DNA from: Lachnospiraceae bacterium
GTDB lineage: Bacteria; Bacillota; Clostridia; Lachnospirales; Lachnospiraceae
Length of the DNA stretch: 35,926 bases
Direction: 5' to 3'
Assembly (NCBI GenBank): GCA_022764445.1
Contig: JALERT010000138.1
Location: forward strand, 1 to 35,926
The first letter of the stretch is position 1; each line of letters begins with the position of its first letter. Position numbers and translations under genes: made by a program. Shown one piece after another: positions 1-7,298 of this stretch. The notes beneath the pieces are model-generated. The model did no database searches. It was not told the DNA's origin and saw only the letters and a list, made by a program, of their open reading frames with translations.

Positions 1-422
1 TCAAGGTAGATACCCTGTTTTCTCTGTGTAAGTGTTTCACCACAGCAGATAATAGGAGTAATACCATGTTCAAATGCCTTGAGAACCTTCTTATTAACTG
101 TCTCATCTGTTTCAGCAAAGTATTCTCTTCTCTCTGAGTGACCAAGTACAACGTACTTAACACCTGCATCTGTTAACATAGCTGGTGAAATTTCACCTGT
201 ATATGCACCACTCTCTTCAAAGTACATATTTTCTGCACCGATGCAGATATTAGAACCCTTTGCAGCTTCCATAGCTGGAATGATATCAATAGCAGGTACA
301 CAAAATACCACATCAACTTCATCATTTGCTACTAATGGTTTTAATTCATTTACTAAAGCAACTGCCTCGCTAGGAGTTTTATTCATTTTCCAGTTACCAG
401 CGATAATCTTCTTTCTTGCCAT
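1..422 (-). CDS. tpiA: Triosephosphate isomerase, N-terminal part (cut by window edge)
   Basis: Cytoplasmic glycolytic enzyme that interconverts dihydroxyacetone phosphate and glyceraldehyde 3-phosphate. The visible 140 residues start with MARKK and contain the NWKMN substrate loop (Asn10 and catalytic Lys12) and the GHSERR motif with the electrophilic His95; the catalytic Glu region and the C-terminus lie beyond base 1. It follows pgk by a 23-bp gap on the same strand, with a purine-rich stretch as ribosome binding site, so it is very probably the last or next-to-last gene of a pgk-tpiA transcript. The frame is intact over the whole visible part. Identity is close to certain; only the missing 3' half cannot be judged. 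Confidence 0.97.
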   Translation of the reverse strand, partial: MARKKIIAGNWKMNKTPSEAVALVNELKPLVANDEVDVVFCVPAIDIIPAMEAAKGSNICIGAENMYFEESGAYTGEISPAMLTDAGVKYVVLGHSERREYFAETDETVNKKVLKAFEHGITPIICCGETLTQRKQGIYL

Positions 423-445
423 GATTAAATTTCCTTCTTTCCAAA

Positions 446-1645
446 TTATTTATCGTCTGCTGCTACTACACCAGGAAGATCTTTACCCTCTAAGAATTCA
501 AGAGAAGCTCCACCACCTGTAGAGATATGTGTCATCTTGTCACCGAAACCTAACTGGTTACAAGCTGCTGCACTATCACCACCACCGATGATTGTTGTAG
601 CACCTTCAAGATCAGCCATAGCCTGAGCTACTGCAATTGTACCCTTTGCAAAGTTAGGCATTTCGAAACATCCCATAGGTCCGTTCCATACAACTGTCTT
701 AGCGCCTTTAACTGCATCAGCGAAAAGTTCTGATGACTTAGGTCCTATATCAAGACCTTCCATATCAGCAGGGATTTCACCACGGCCTACTACTTTGAAG
801 TTTGCATCATTTGAGAAATCATCAGCTACTACTGTATCAATAGGGATAAGAAGTTTAACACCTTTCTCTTCTGCCTTCTTCTCCATATCAAGTGCATACT
901 GCTTATAATCTTCTTCAAGAAGTGATTTACCAACTTCCTCACCATGAGCAGCCATAAATGTATATGCCATACCACCACCGATGATAAGTGTATCAACCTT
1001 GTCAAGAAGGTTTTCGATAACTGAAATCTTTGAAGAAACTTTAGCACCACCAAGGATTGCTACAAATGGTCTTTCTGGATTATTTACAGCGTTTCCAAGG
1101 AAATCAATTTCCTTCTGCATTAAGTAACCAACTACACAGTCACCTTTAACGAATTCTGTAACACCAACGTTTGAGCAGTGAGCTCTATGAGCTGTACCGA
1201 AAGCATCGTTTACGAATACATCACAAAGAGATGCAAGCTCTTTAGAGAATGCTTCACCGTTCTTTGTCTCTTCTGCTCTGTAACGTGTATTCTCAAGGAG
1301 GATAACGTCACCATCATTCATTGCAGCAACTGCAGCCTTGGCATTGTCACCAACTACGTTTGCATCAGCAGCGAACTTAACTTCCTGACCAAGAAGCTCT
1401 GTAAGTCTCTTAGCAACAGGTGCTAAAGAAAGCTCAGGCTTTGGCTCTCCCTTTGGTTTACCAAGATGTGAGCAAAGGATTACCTTACCACCATCTGCTA
1501 TTAATTTTTTGATTGTTGGAAGTGCAGCAACAAGACGGTTTTCGTCTGTAATCTTACCATCCTGTAAAGGCACATTAAAATCACATCTAACTAAAACTTT
1601 CTTACCTTTTACGTTGATATCGTCAACTGATTTTTTCTGTAACAT
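446..1645 (-). CDS. pgk: Phosphoglycerate kinase
   Basis: Transfers phosphate from 1,3-bisphosphoglycerate to ADP in glycolysis. The 399 residues are the normal bacterial length. Visible family motifs are RCDFNVP near residue 21, HLGKPKG near 60, NTRYR near 118, GGAKVSSK near 200, NGPMGCFE near 320 and the nucleotide-binding GGGDSAAA near 354, with the C-terminal [19 protein letters not shown] site lies four bases before the ATG. It is preceded by a 269-bp leader and by the terminator after gap, and is followed closely by tpiA. Reads as a complete, functional gene. Confidence 0.99.
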   Translation of the reverse strand: MLQKKSVDDINVKGKKVLVRCDFNVPLQDGKITDENRLVAALPTIKKLIADGGKVILCSHLGKPKGEPKPELSLAPVAKRLTELLGQEVKFAADANVVGDNAKAAVAAMNDGDVILLENTRYRAEETKNGEAFSKELASLCDVFVNDAFGTAHRAHCSNVGVTEFVKGDCVVGYLMQKEIDFLGNAVNNPERPFVAILGGAKVSSKISVIENLLDKVDTLIIGGGMAYTFMAAHGEEVGKSLLEEDYKQYALDMEKKAEEKGVKLLIPIDTVVADDFSNDANFKVVGRGEIPADMEGLDIGPKSSELFADAVKGAKTVVWNGPMGCFEMPNFAKGTIAVAQAMADLEGATTIIGGGDSAAACNQLGFGDKMTHISTGGGASLEFLEGKDLPGVVAADDK

Positions 1646-1794
1646 ATTTCCTCCATTCCGCCGTATATCACGGCTTCAATAATAATGAAATTATCTGTCT
1701 GCCCTTAAAGAGCAATTTATCGCTTTTTCGACACGCCACAAGCGGAGAGTTCTATAACAAAAACTCTATCCTGCCGAATAGGAAATTTCCAATA
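1646..1794 (-). other. pgk 5' leader, no gene
   Basis: No reading frame of note. The transcript strand has a short hairpin just before the pgk ribosome binding site (ACGG/CCGT arms at about 1658-1673) and an 8-bp long-range pair between 1716-1723 and 1796-1803 that would close a domain of about 90 nt. No convincing -35/-10 pair was found, so pgk may depend on read-through from gap or on a weak promoter here. Confidence 0.35.
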
Positions 1795-1835
1795 TGCGAT
1801 AAAAGAAACGAGCCCGGTCCAATGAAAGACCGGAC
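1795..1835 (-). terminator. Probable intrinsic terminator after gap
   Basis: On the minus strand an 8-bp stem (arms 1828-1835 and 1812-1819, GTCCGGTC with GACCGGGC, one G-U pair) with an 8-nt loop is followed by a T-rich run (TCGTTTCTTTT). It lies about 80 bp past the gap stop codon and would separate gap from pgk-tpiA, fully or as an attenuating terminator. Confidence 0.7.
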
Positions 1836-1914
1836 CCGTATATGGATCTAAAACCCAAGTACTTTGAAAACAGAATAAATCTGAAATCATTTACAAAACC
1901 TATATAATTATAAA

Positions 1915-2931
1915 TTATGCAAGCTCTGAGAAGTACTTAATTGTTCTTACCATCTGTGATGTGTAAGAGTTTTCGTTGTCATACCATGAAACAACCTGAA
2001 CTTCGTATAAATCATCAGCTACTTTGTTAACCATTGTCTGAGTAGCATCGAAGAGTGAACCATATCTCATACCAACGATATCTGAAGAAACGATTTCTTC
2101 ATCATTGTAACCGAATGACTCGTTAGCTGCTGCCTTCATAGCTGCATTGATGCCATCAACAGTGATGTCATTACCCTTAACAACTGCTGTTAAGATTGTT
2201 GTAGAACCTGTTGGTGTAGGAACACGCTGAGCAGATCCGATTAACTTACCGTTTAATTCAGGAATAACAAGACCGATAGCCTTAGCTGCACCTGTTGAGT
2301 TAGGAACGATGTTTACAGCTGCTGCACGAGATCTTCTAAGGTCACCCTTTCTCTGAGGACCATCAAGAGTCATCTGATCACCTGTGTAAGCATGGATTGT
2401 TACCATGATACCTGACTGGATTGGTGCAAACTTATTAAGAGCATCAGCCATAGGTGCTAAACAGTTTGTTGTACATGAAGCTGCAGAAATGATTGTATCG
2501 TCAGCCTTTAATGTTTCGTGGTTTGTGTTATAAACGATTGTAGGAAGATCGTTACCAGCTGGAGCTGAGATAACAACTTTACGAGCACCTGCGTTGATAT
2601 GTGCCTGAGCTTTTTCCTTAGATGTATAGAAACCTGAACACTCAAGAACTACGTCAACACCAAGCTCACCCCATGGGCAATTGTTAGCATCTGGGAAAGC
2701 GTAGATTTTGATTTCTTTTCCATCAACTGTGATAGAATCTTCACCAGCTGAAACTGTATCAGCCTTCTCATATTTACCCTGTGATGAATCATACTTTAAA
2801 AGGTGAGCAAGCATCTTAGGGCTTGTTAAATCGTTGATAGCTACTACTTCATAACCTTCTGCACCAAACATCTGTCTGAATGCAAGACGTCCGATACGTC
2901 CAAATCCATTAATTGCAACTTTAACTGCCAT
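1915..2931 (-). CDS. gap: Glyceraldehyde-3-phosphate dehydrogenase, type I
   Basis: NAD-dependent oxidation and phosphorylation of glyceraldehyde 3-phosphate. The 338 residues carry the Rossmann motif INGFGRIGR (8-16), Asp34 in AINDLTS as expected for NAD preference, the catalytic SCTTN motif with Cys153, His180 in TIHAYTGDQ, and the C-terminal SWYDNENSY motif. AGGAGG lies eight bases before the start. It has its own strong promoter about 140 bp upstream and a terminator after it, so it can be expressed apart from pgk-tpiA. Length and motifs are complete. Confidence 0.99.
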   Translation of the reverse strand: MAVKVAINGFGRIGRLAFRQMFGAEGYEVVAINDLTSPKMLAHLLKYDSSQGKYEKADTVSAGEDSITVDGKEIKIYAFPDANNCPWGELGVDVVLECSGFYTSKEKAQAHINAGARKVVISAPAGNDLPTIVYNTNHETLKADDTIISAASCTTNCLAPMADALNKFAPIQSGIMVTIHAYTGDQMTLDGPQRKGDLRRSRAAAVNIVPNSTGAAKAIGLVIPELNGKLIGSAQRVPTPTGSTTILTAVVKGNDITVDGINAAMKAAANESFGYNDEEIVSSDIVGMRYGSLFDATQTMVNKVADDLYEVQVVSWYDNENSYTSQMVRTIKYFSELA

Positions 2932-3072
2932 GTTAAAATTCCTCCTAAAATAAAATTTTATAATTTACCGAAAGAAGTTTTACCCTCCAACAGTAATTAA
3001 TCAACTACGAGTACAGGCTTGTCCAAAGCGTGTCCGTTCGTTCCGTAACACTTTATAACTTACCCGAACCTT

Positions 3073-3101
3073 ATTGTACCCAATTTAATCAGAAATTTCA
3101 A
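3073..3101 (-). promoter_or_regulatory. Sigma-70 promoter for gap
   Basis: On the minus strand TTGAAA (3096-3101), a 17-bp spacer and TACAAT (3073-3078). Transcription would begin near 3066, giving a leader of about 135 nt before the gap ATG. The leader ends in AGGAGG and holds no recognised riboswitch. Confidence 0.8.
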
Positions 3102-3148
3102 GATTATTTTTGTTGAAATTGTCATTTATTGAAATTTTAATGTTAAAA

Positions 3149-3364
3149 GTTACAGTTCACACTATATCAGCACAATATAATATTCAAGCTTGCTTGTTGT
3201 ATTATATTGTGCTGATATAGTGGAATAGCCTAACATTTCCTTAATGAATAAAACAAAAGCTGCATAGCAGCGACTGACAGCAGTCGATAACTATACTACT
3301 TTTTAAATATAAAAACTGCTGGCAGGTTTTATGAATGAAGGAAATGTTAGGTGTGAACTGTAAC
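3149..3364. repeat. Dispersed palindromic element, family 1, copy A (216 bp)
   Basis: Ends are exact 14-bp inverted repeats, GTTACAGTTCACAC at 3149-3162 and its complement at 3351-3364. Inside lies a perfect 21-bp stem (3162-3182 with 3200-3220) around a 17-nt loop containing CAAGCTTGCTTG, then a link GGAATAGCC, then a second long imperfect hairpin opened by a 12-bp pair (3229-3240 with 3340-3351). The second arm holds smaller hairpins, GCTGC-ATA-GCAGC and CGACTG-ACAG-CAGTCG. The whole can fold as a three-way junction. It lies between nrdG (stop 20 bp away) and the gap promoter. No protein is encoded. Confidence 0.85.
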
Positions 3365-3383
3365 GTTGGAATAGCCAAACATA

Positions 3384-3905
3384 TTAAGGCTGCCAGTAAA
3401 TAATCTTTCCCTCAGCAAGAGATTCCTGTACCATTATCGTCCTCTGATTTGATGATCCCTTAAATACAAGATTAAGATCCTTTTTGTCAATCATAAATTC
3501 TCCATCAACGAGAACATCAATATATGACATAAACTCTTTTGTTTCATCCCACTCTTCCATCATTCTGCCGATTACGTCTTTTTCAAAATCATACCCTGTA
3601 AAACACCAGATGTCTTTCTCAGGATAAATCTGATCTATTTTCCTAATAAGTGGCAGAAGTCCCTGCTGGTTTGTTTGTTCCAGCGGTTCTCCTCCAAGAA
3701 GTGTAATTCCTTTTATATAATCAGGCTTCATGTATTCTATAATGTCATCAATCACTTCGTCAGTAAACGGCTTTCCAAAATTAAAGTCCCATGTTTCTTT
3801 ATTAAAGCACCCTTCACAATGGTGTGTGCATCCACTAACAAAAAGGGATACACGCACCCCGGGACCATTTGCTACATCACACGTCTTTATTTCTGCATAA
3901 TTCAT
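3384..3905 (-). CDS. nrdG: Anaerobic ribonucleotide reductase activating protein
   Basis: Radical-SAM activase that makes the glycyl radical on the class III reductase NrdD, needed for dNTP synthesis without oxygen. The 173 residues carry the CxxxCxxC cluster motif (Cys26, Cys30, Cys33 in CTHHCEGC), the GGEPLEQ SAM-binding motif at 71-77, and the usual short NrdG length. The partner nrdD is not in the window. The gene stands downstream of the sigma-like gene with about 80 bp between; that gap contains half of a family 1 repeat, and a full copy lies just past its stop. Other small radical-SAM activases are possible, but the N-terminus NGPGVRVSLFVSGCTHHCEGC pattern is typical of NrdG. Confidence 0.93.
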   Translation of the reverse strand: MNYAEIKTCDVANGPGVRVSLFVSGCTHHCEGCFNKETWDFNFGKPFTDEVIDDIIEYMKPDYIKGITLLGGEPLEQTNQQGLLPLIRKIDQIYPEKDIWCFTGYDFEKDVIGRMMEEWDETKEFMSYIDVLVDGEFMIDKKDLNLVFKGSSNQRTIMVQESLAEGKIIYWQP

Positions 3906-3960
3906 TGTCTCTTTCCTCTAAACGCCCGTGCTTTTATTATTTTGGTTACAGTACCTACTC

Positions 3961-3983
3961 AACATTTTAGTGTGAACTATAAC
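3961..3983. repeat. Half copy of family 1 repeat
   Basis: AACATTTTAG followed by TGTGAACTATAAC matches one end of copies A and B (link plus terminal repeat, one base changed). It ends one base before the stop codon of the sigma-like gene. No partner end is found nearby, so it is a remnant. Confidence 0.6.
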
Positions 3984-4874
3984 TTACTTTGCTACACGTT
4001 TTGCATCCTCTGACAGTCCCATTATACTTTCTATCTCTTCTTTTGGTATCTTTGTATAATCAGAAAGTTCTTCTTTTGTTGGAACACGTCCAATTTCCTC
4101 TGTGAGATACTTTGCAGCTTCATTTAATAAATTAGTTCTTGCAAGTACAGCACTTTCCCAGTCTTTATCTTTTGTTACATCATCAATGCTGTTCTCTATG
4201 GCATTAACTATCTCCATGTGTATAGTTCCGTATATTGCCTCCATATTGGGTTTACCATCCTGCATGATATATGTTTTCTTATTCTGCTCAATTACAGAAA
4301 TCCCTATAAGAAGACCAAGATTGCCCTCGCTGATAAGATCATCTATAGTTACTTCTTCATTCTTTACAGCTTCTCTTTCTTTATAAGTACCGGCAATGCT
4401 AATAACTTCTTTAAGGTAATTATTAATAACTGTATCTCTTGCCTTTTCATCCCCATCTAAAAATGATTCTACAGCTTTAGTCAGAGAATCTCCTTCCATT
4501 TTCTCTATGGAATTTACCTCCTGCTCGTAAAGTTTTCTGTTAATTTCTGCCCTTTCTTTTGCAGAAGTCCCTTTATCTCCCTTTTCTGATGATTTTACTT
4601 TTTCTTCTATATCTGAAGTTTTTGCCTCATCAGAAACAGGCTCATTACTTTCTGCTTCTTCATTCTCTGCAGATGGAACAGGCACATAGTCATATCCTTC
4701 TATCTCAACACCGCAAGATGCAAGATACTGATATACAGCTTCAAACTTACCTTCATCCATCTGCATGTCAGACAAATAACTCTTTATCTCATCTTTAGTC
4801 ATCTTGTTTTGCTGCGATACAGCTATATTCTTAATTTCCTCCAGCATTTCAAGGAATTTACTCTGATCTTCCAT
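3984..4874 (-). CDS. Sigma-70-like protein without region 4
   Basis: A 296-residue soluble protein of uncertain role. Residues about 15-60 resemble a sigma region 1.1-type helical domain (EIKSYLSDMQMDEGKF, then YQYLASCGVEIEG). A charged, low-complexity linker follows (65-110). Residues about 130-195 resemble region 2 (a GDEKARDTVINNYLKEV helix and DLISEGNLGLLIGI), and the C-terminus (249-290) resembles region 3 (LTEEIGRVPTKEELSDYTKIPKEEI). The chain stops there, so the -35-binding region 4 is absent, and the -10 recognition segment of region 2 looks poorly conserved. It sits 29 bp after the flavin reductase-like gene on the same strand; its ribosome binding site is weak. It could be a degenerate sigma factor, an RNA polymerase-binding regulator or an anti-sigma decoy; function is inferred only. 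Confidence 0.65.
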   Translation of the reverse strand: MEDQSKFLEMLEEIKNIAVSQQNKMTKDEIKSYLSDMQMDEGKFEAVYQYLASCGVEIEGYDYVPVPSAENEEAESNEPVSDEAKTSDIEEKVKSSEKGDKGTSAKERAEINRKLYEQEVNSIEKMEGDSLTKAVESFLDGDEKARDTVINNYLKEVISIAGTYKEREAVKNEEVTIDDLISEGNLGLLIGISVIEQNKKTYIMQDGKPNMEAIYGTIHMEIVNAIENSIDDVTKDKDWESAVLARTNLLNEAAKYLTEEIGRVPTKEELSDYTKIPKEEIESIMGLSEDAKRVAK

Positions 4875-4903
4875 ATATTCTAAACCTTTCTGACGTTTCT
4901 TTG

Positions 4904-5410
4904 TTATCTTGCAAGGATATCAGTAATCTCTGCAATATATAATGTATGGTAATCATTATCCTTATACCATGCCTCATCTATTCCCTGATCGATAAAATCT
5001 TCCTTCTTTAAAACTGTATTTGACATAACCCTGCATATAAATACCATGTCCGCCTGGTCTATAAATGGGACACCGTCATGATAGTTTATATCAATCCCAG
5101 CCTCTTTTATCTTATCTTCATTGCGTCCCGATACTGCTCCAAGAAATTTCATTTCCTTTCTGTACTTTTTACTTGGAAAACTCAATGAAAACTTTCCTTC
5201 TTTATCAATGAATTCTTTTGTGAAACGTGACTGGCGTATAACAACATAGGCAACATCTTTACCCCACATAACACCTACACCGCCCCATGAAGCTGTCATG
5301 GTATTTGCTTTTTCTTCATTGCCTGCCGTTACAAGCATCCAGTCTTTTCCAATCTTAGTAAATGGATTCATCTCCATAATATCATCTGTTACTTTCTGAA
5401 AACTATGCAT
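4904..5410 (-). CDS. Flavin reductase-like (FMN-binding split barrel) protein
   Basis: A 168-residue cytoplasmic protein. The segment WMLVTAGNEEKANTMTASWGG, followed by a VIRQSRFTKEFI strand and the FSLSFPSKKYRKEMKFLGAVSGR stretch, is the pattern of the flavin reductase-like domain that binds FMN. Such proteins in anaerobes are usually flavoredoxin-like electron carriers or flavin reductases; the natural partner cannot be told. A clear GGAGG lies eight bases before the ATG. It is the first gene of a possible three-gene transcript with the sigma-like gene and nrdG, with a divergent PHP gene upstream. Confidence 0.85.
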   Translation of the reverse strand: MHSFQKVTDDIMEMNPFTKIGKDWMLVTAGNEEKANTMTASWGGVGVMWGKDVAYVVIRQSRFTKEFIDKEGKFSLSFPSKKYRKEMKFLGAVSGRNEDKIKEAGIDINYHDGVPFIDQADMVFICRVMSNTVLKKEDFIDQGIDEAWYKDNDYHTLYIAEITDILAR

Positions 5411-5455
5411 AATATCATCCTCCTATTTTTACAACTTTTCTTTTAGATTAAACAT

Positions 5456-5625
5456 TTACAGTTCACACCTAACACTTCCACTATATTACATTATATTAAC
5501 ATAAAATCGACATTATTAATATAATTTTTTATCACGAATATGGTAACAACGTAACAGGCAGTATTCAAGCTGGCTTGGTATACTGTCTGTTACTTATATG
5601 GTAGAATAGCCTTTCATTCACGTAA
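5456..5625. repeat. Family 1 repeat, rearranged copy C
   Basis: Starts with a terminal repeat (TTACAGTTCACACC) and the arm TAACACTTCC, but the matching second end is missing. Further on, a 14-bp stem with one G-U pair surrounds a loop containing CAAGCTGGCTTG (5563-5575), the counterpart of the conserved loop of copies A and B, followed by GAATAGCC. Some 80 bp between the two parts is AT-rich and not matched. It lies in the 335-bp divergent region between the flavin reductase-like and PHP genes; the rest of that region (5626-5745) holds only AT-rich sequence where the PHP promoter must lie. Confidence 0.65.
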
Positions 5626-5745
5626 TGAATTAAAAATTCTCATTTCGGGTATCGTTAAAAATTAAGAATTGTGTTATTATTCTCATAGTATTATTGTATC
5701 AAATTTGCTTTTTTACTGATACATATTAATAACGGGGGTAAGACA

Positions 5746-6417
5746 ATGAAAATAGAAATGCATACACACACAAAAGAATCAAGTCCATGTGCAAAACTAG
5801 AGGCTTCTTCAATAGTCGGACTTTACAAAGAAGTAGGATACGACGCTGTGGTCGTAACAGATCATTATAATAAATGGTGCATGGAACAGTCGGGTGCCGC
5901 TTCAGCAGATGAATATACAGAATACTTCTTGAAAGGATTTGAAACTGCGAAAAAGGCTGCTGGAGATGAACTTCTGATACTTCCGGGGATAGAAGTATCA
6001 CTTCTTGAAAGCCCCAACGATTTTCTTTTATATGGAATAACGAAAGATTTTCTCTATGACAATCCGGATATTTTTAGGATGACACTTAAAGAACTTCATT
6101 CACTCTGTAAAGAAAATAATATACTTCTTATACAGGCACACCCAAACAGAGGCTACTGCAATCCTGCACCTGTTGACTTTCTCGATGGAATGGAAGTTTA
6201 TAACGGCAATCCACACCATAATAACAATAATGAAAAGACATATGATATAGCTAAGGAGAATAAGCTTATAATGACATCTGGAAGTGACTTTCACGATAAG
6301 GAATATCTCGCTCGTGGTGGTATAATTACAGATACACGCATAAATAATATAAATGAACTTACTGAAATATTAAAATCGTCTTCCTATAGATTGATTTGTG
6401 ATGGAGAAGGTAAATGA
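5746..6417 (+). CDS. PHP-domain metal-dependent phosphoesterase
   Basis: A 223-residue protein of the polymerase-and-histidinol-phosphatase superfamily. Metal-binding motifs are in order: HTH with His6 and His8, TDH with Asp39-His40, PGIEVSL with a conserved Glu near residue 88, QAHPNRG near 132 and SGSDFH near 182. Related stand-alone PHP proteins hydrolyse phosphoesters such as nucleoside 3',5'-bisphosphates or histidinol phosphate; the substrate here is not known. The start follows GGGGGTAAGACA. Its last codons overlap the start of the YihY-like gene by ATGA, so translation of the two is coupled. Confidence 0.9.
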   Translation: MKIEMHTHTKESSPCAKLEASSIVGLYKEVGYDAVVVTDHYNKWCMEQSGAASADEYTEYFLKGFETAKKAAGDELLILPGIEVSLLESPNDFLLYGITKDFLYDNPDIFRMTLKELHSLCKENNILLIQAHPNRGYCNPAPVDFLDGMEVYNGNPHHNNNNEKTYDIAKENKLIMTSGSDFHDKEYLARGGIITDTRINNINELTEILKSSSYRLICDGEGK

Positions 6418-7289
6418 GTATTGAAAAATTATTGCATCTATTCAACAATGTAAAAGATATAATAAACATCATTTCAGCACGAATAAAAAAAGCTGCTATC
6501 TCGGCTTATTCCGGACAGTCAGCTTTCTTTATGATGCTGTCTTTTTTTCCTTTTCTAATGTTTATATTTGCACTTCTTAAATATACACCATTTGATAAAA
6601 ATGAACTTATAGCAATAGCGGCAATATTTCTTCCTGATTCATTTAAATCATTTTTAACTGAACTTATAAATGACATATATTTAAATCAATCGGCAACCAT
6701 GCTTCCGGTAACTATAATCATATCGCTATGGTTAGGCTCAAAGTCATTTATATCACTAATTCAGGGTATTAATTCCGTAAATGAAATAGAAGAAGACAGA
6801 AACTTCATTGTGATAAGATTTTTTTCTGTACTTTATACAATCGCATTTGCAGCATTAATAATTGCAACACTTACCATAATGGTATTTGGCAATGTAATAT
6901 ATTATTATGTATGCAGATATTTTCCAATATTAGGTGATACAGTTTTATATATAATAAGCTTACGTCCTGTTATAAGTTTTATAATCATGAGTGTTTTCTT
7001 TACAATTATGTATGTCGTACTTCCAAACAGAAAAACAAAATTGTCCAGACAGATTCCGGGAGCATTAATTGCATCCTGCGGATGGATAATCTTTTCATAT
7101 CTCTACTCATTTTACATTGACCATTACAGCAACTACTCAACTTTTTATGGTGCAATGACAATTATAGCACTCCTTATGGTATGGCTTTACTGCTGTATGT
7201 ATATTTTATTCTTGGGAAGCTTCATAAATTATCTTTTGGAACAAGAGCATATAAGTGATTATCTAAAGCTTCTTAAAAAAGAGCTTTAG
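6414..7289 (+). CDS. YihY/BrkB family inner-membrane protein
   Basis: A 291-residue integral membrane protein with about six hydrophobic segments. The family features are visible: the N-terminal SAYSGQSAFFMMLSFFPFL segment, SLWLGSKSFISLIQGINSVNEIEEDRNF, the VLPNRK motif before the fifth segment, and the PGALIASCGWIIFSYLYSFYI-type segment followed by YGAMTIIALLMVWLYCCMYILFLGS. Members were once called ribonuclease BN, which is not their function; the true role is unknown, perhaps transport. It is translationally coupled to the PHP gene and its last 17 bases overlap the end of the convergent SpoIID-like gene. Confidence 0.87.
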   Translation: MSIEKLLHLFNNVKDIINIISARIKKAAISAYSGQSAFFMMLSFFPFLMFIFALLKYTPFDKNELIAIAAIFLPDSFKSFLTELINDIYLNQSATMLPVTIIISLWLGSKSFISLIQGINSVNEIEEDRNFIVIRFFSVLYTIAFAALIIATLTIMVFGNVIYYYVCRYFPILGDTVLYIISLRPVISFIIMSVFFTIMYVVLPNRKTKLSRQIPGALIASCGWIIFSYLYSFYIDHYSNYSTFYGAMTIIALLMVWLYCCMYILFLGSFINYLLEQEHISDYLKLLKKEL

Positions 7290-7298
7290 ATATATCAC
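7255..7298. terminator. Inverted repeat spanning two overlapping convergent gene ends
   Basis: A perfect 10-bp arm (7261-7270 with 7282-7291, ATCTAAAGCT) extended by GTGAT/ATCAC (7255-7259 with 7294-7298). Both stop codons (TAG of the YihY-like gene at 7287-7289, TAA of the SpoIID-like gene at 7273-7275) lie inside it. It could act as a hairpin terminator for both directions, although neither side has a long T-run. Confidence 0.5.
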
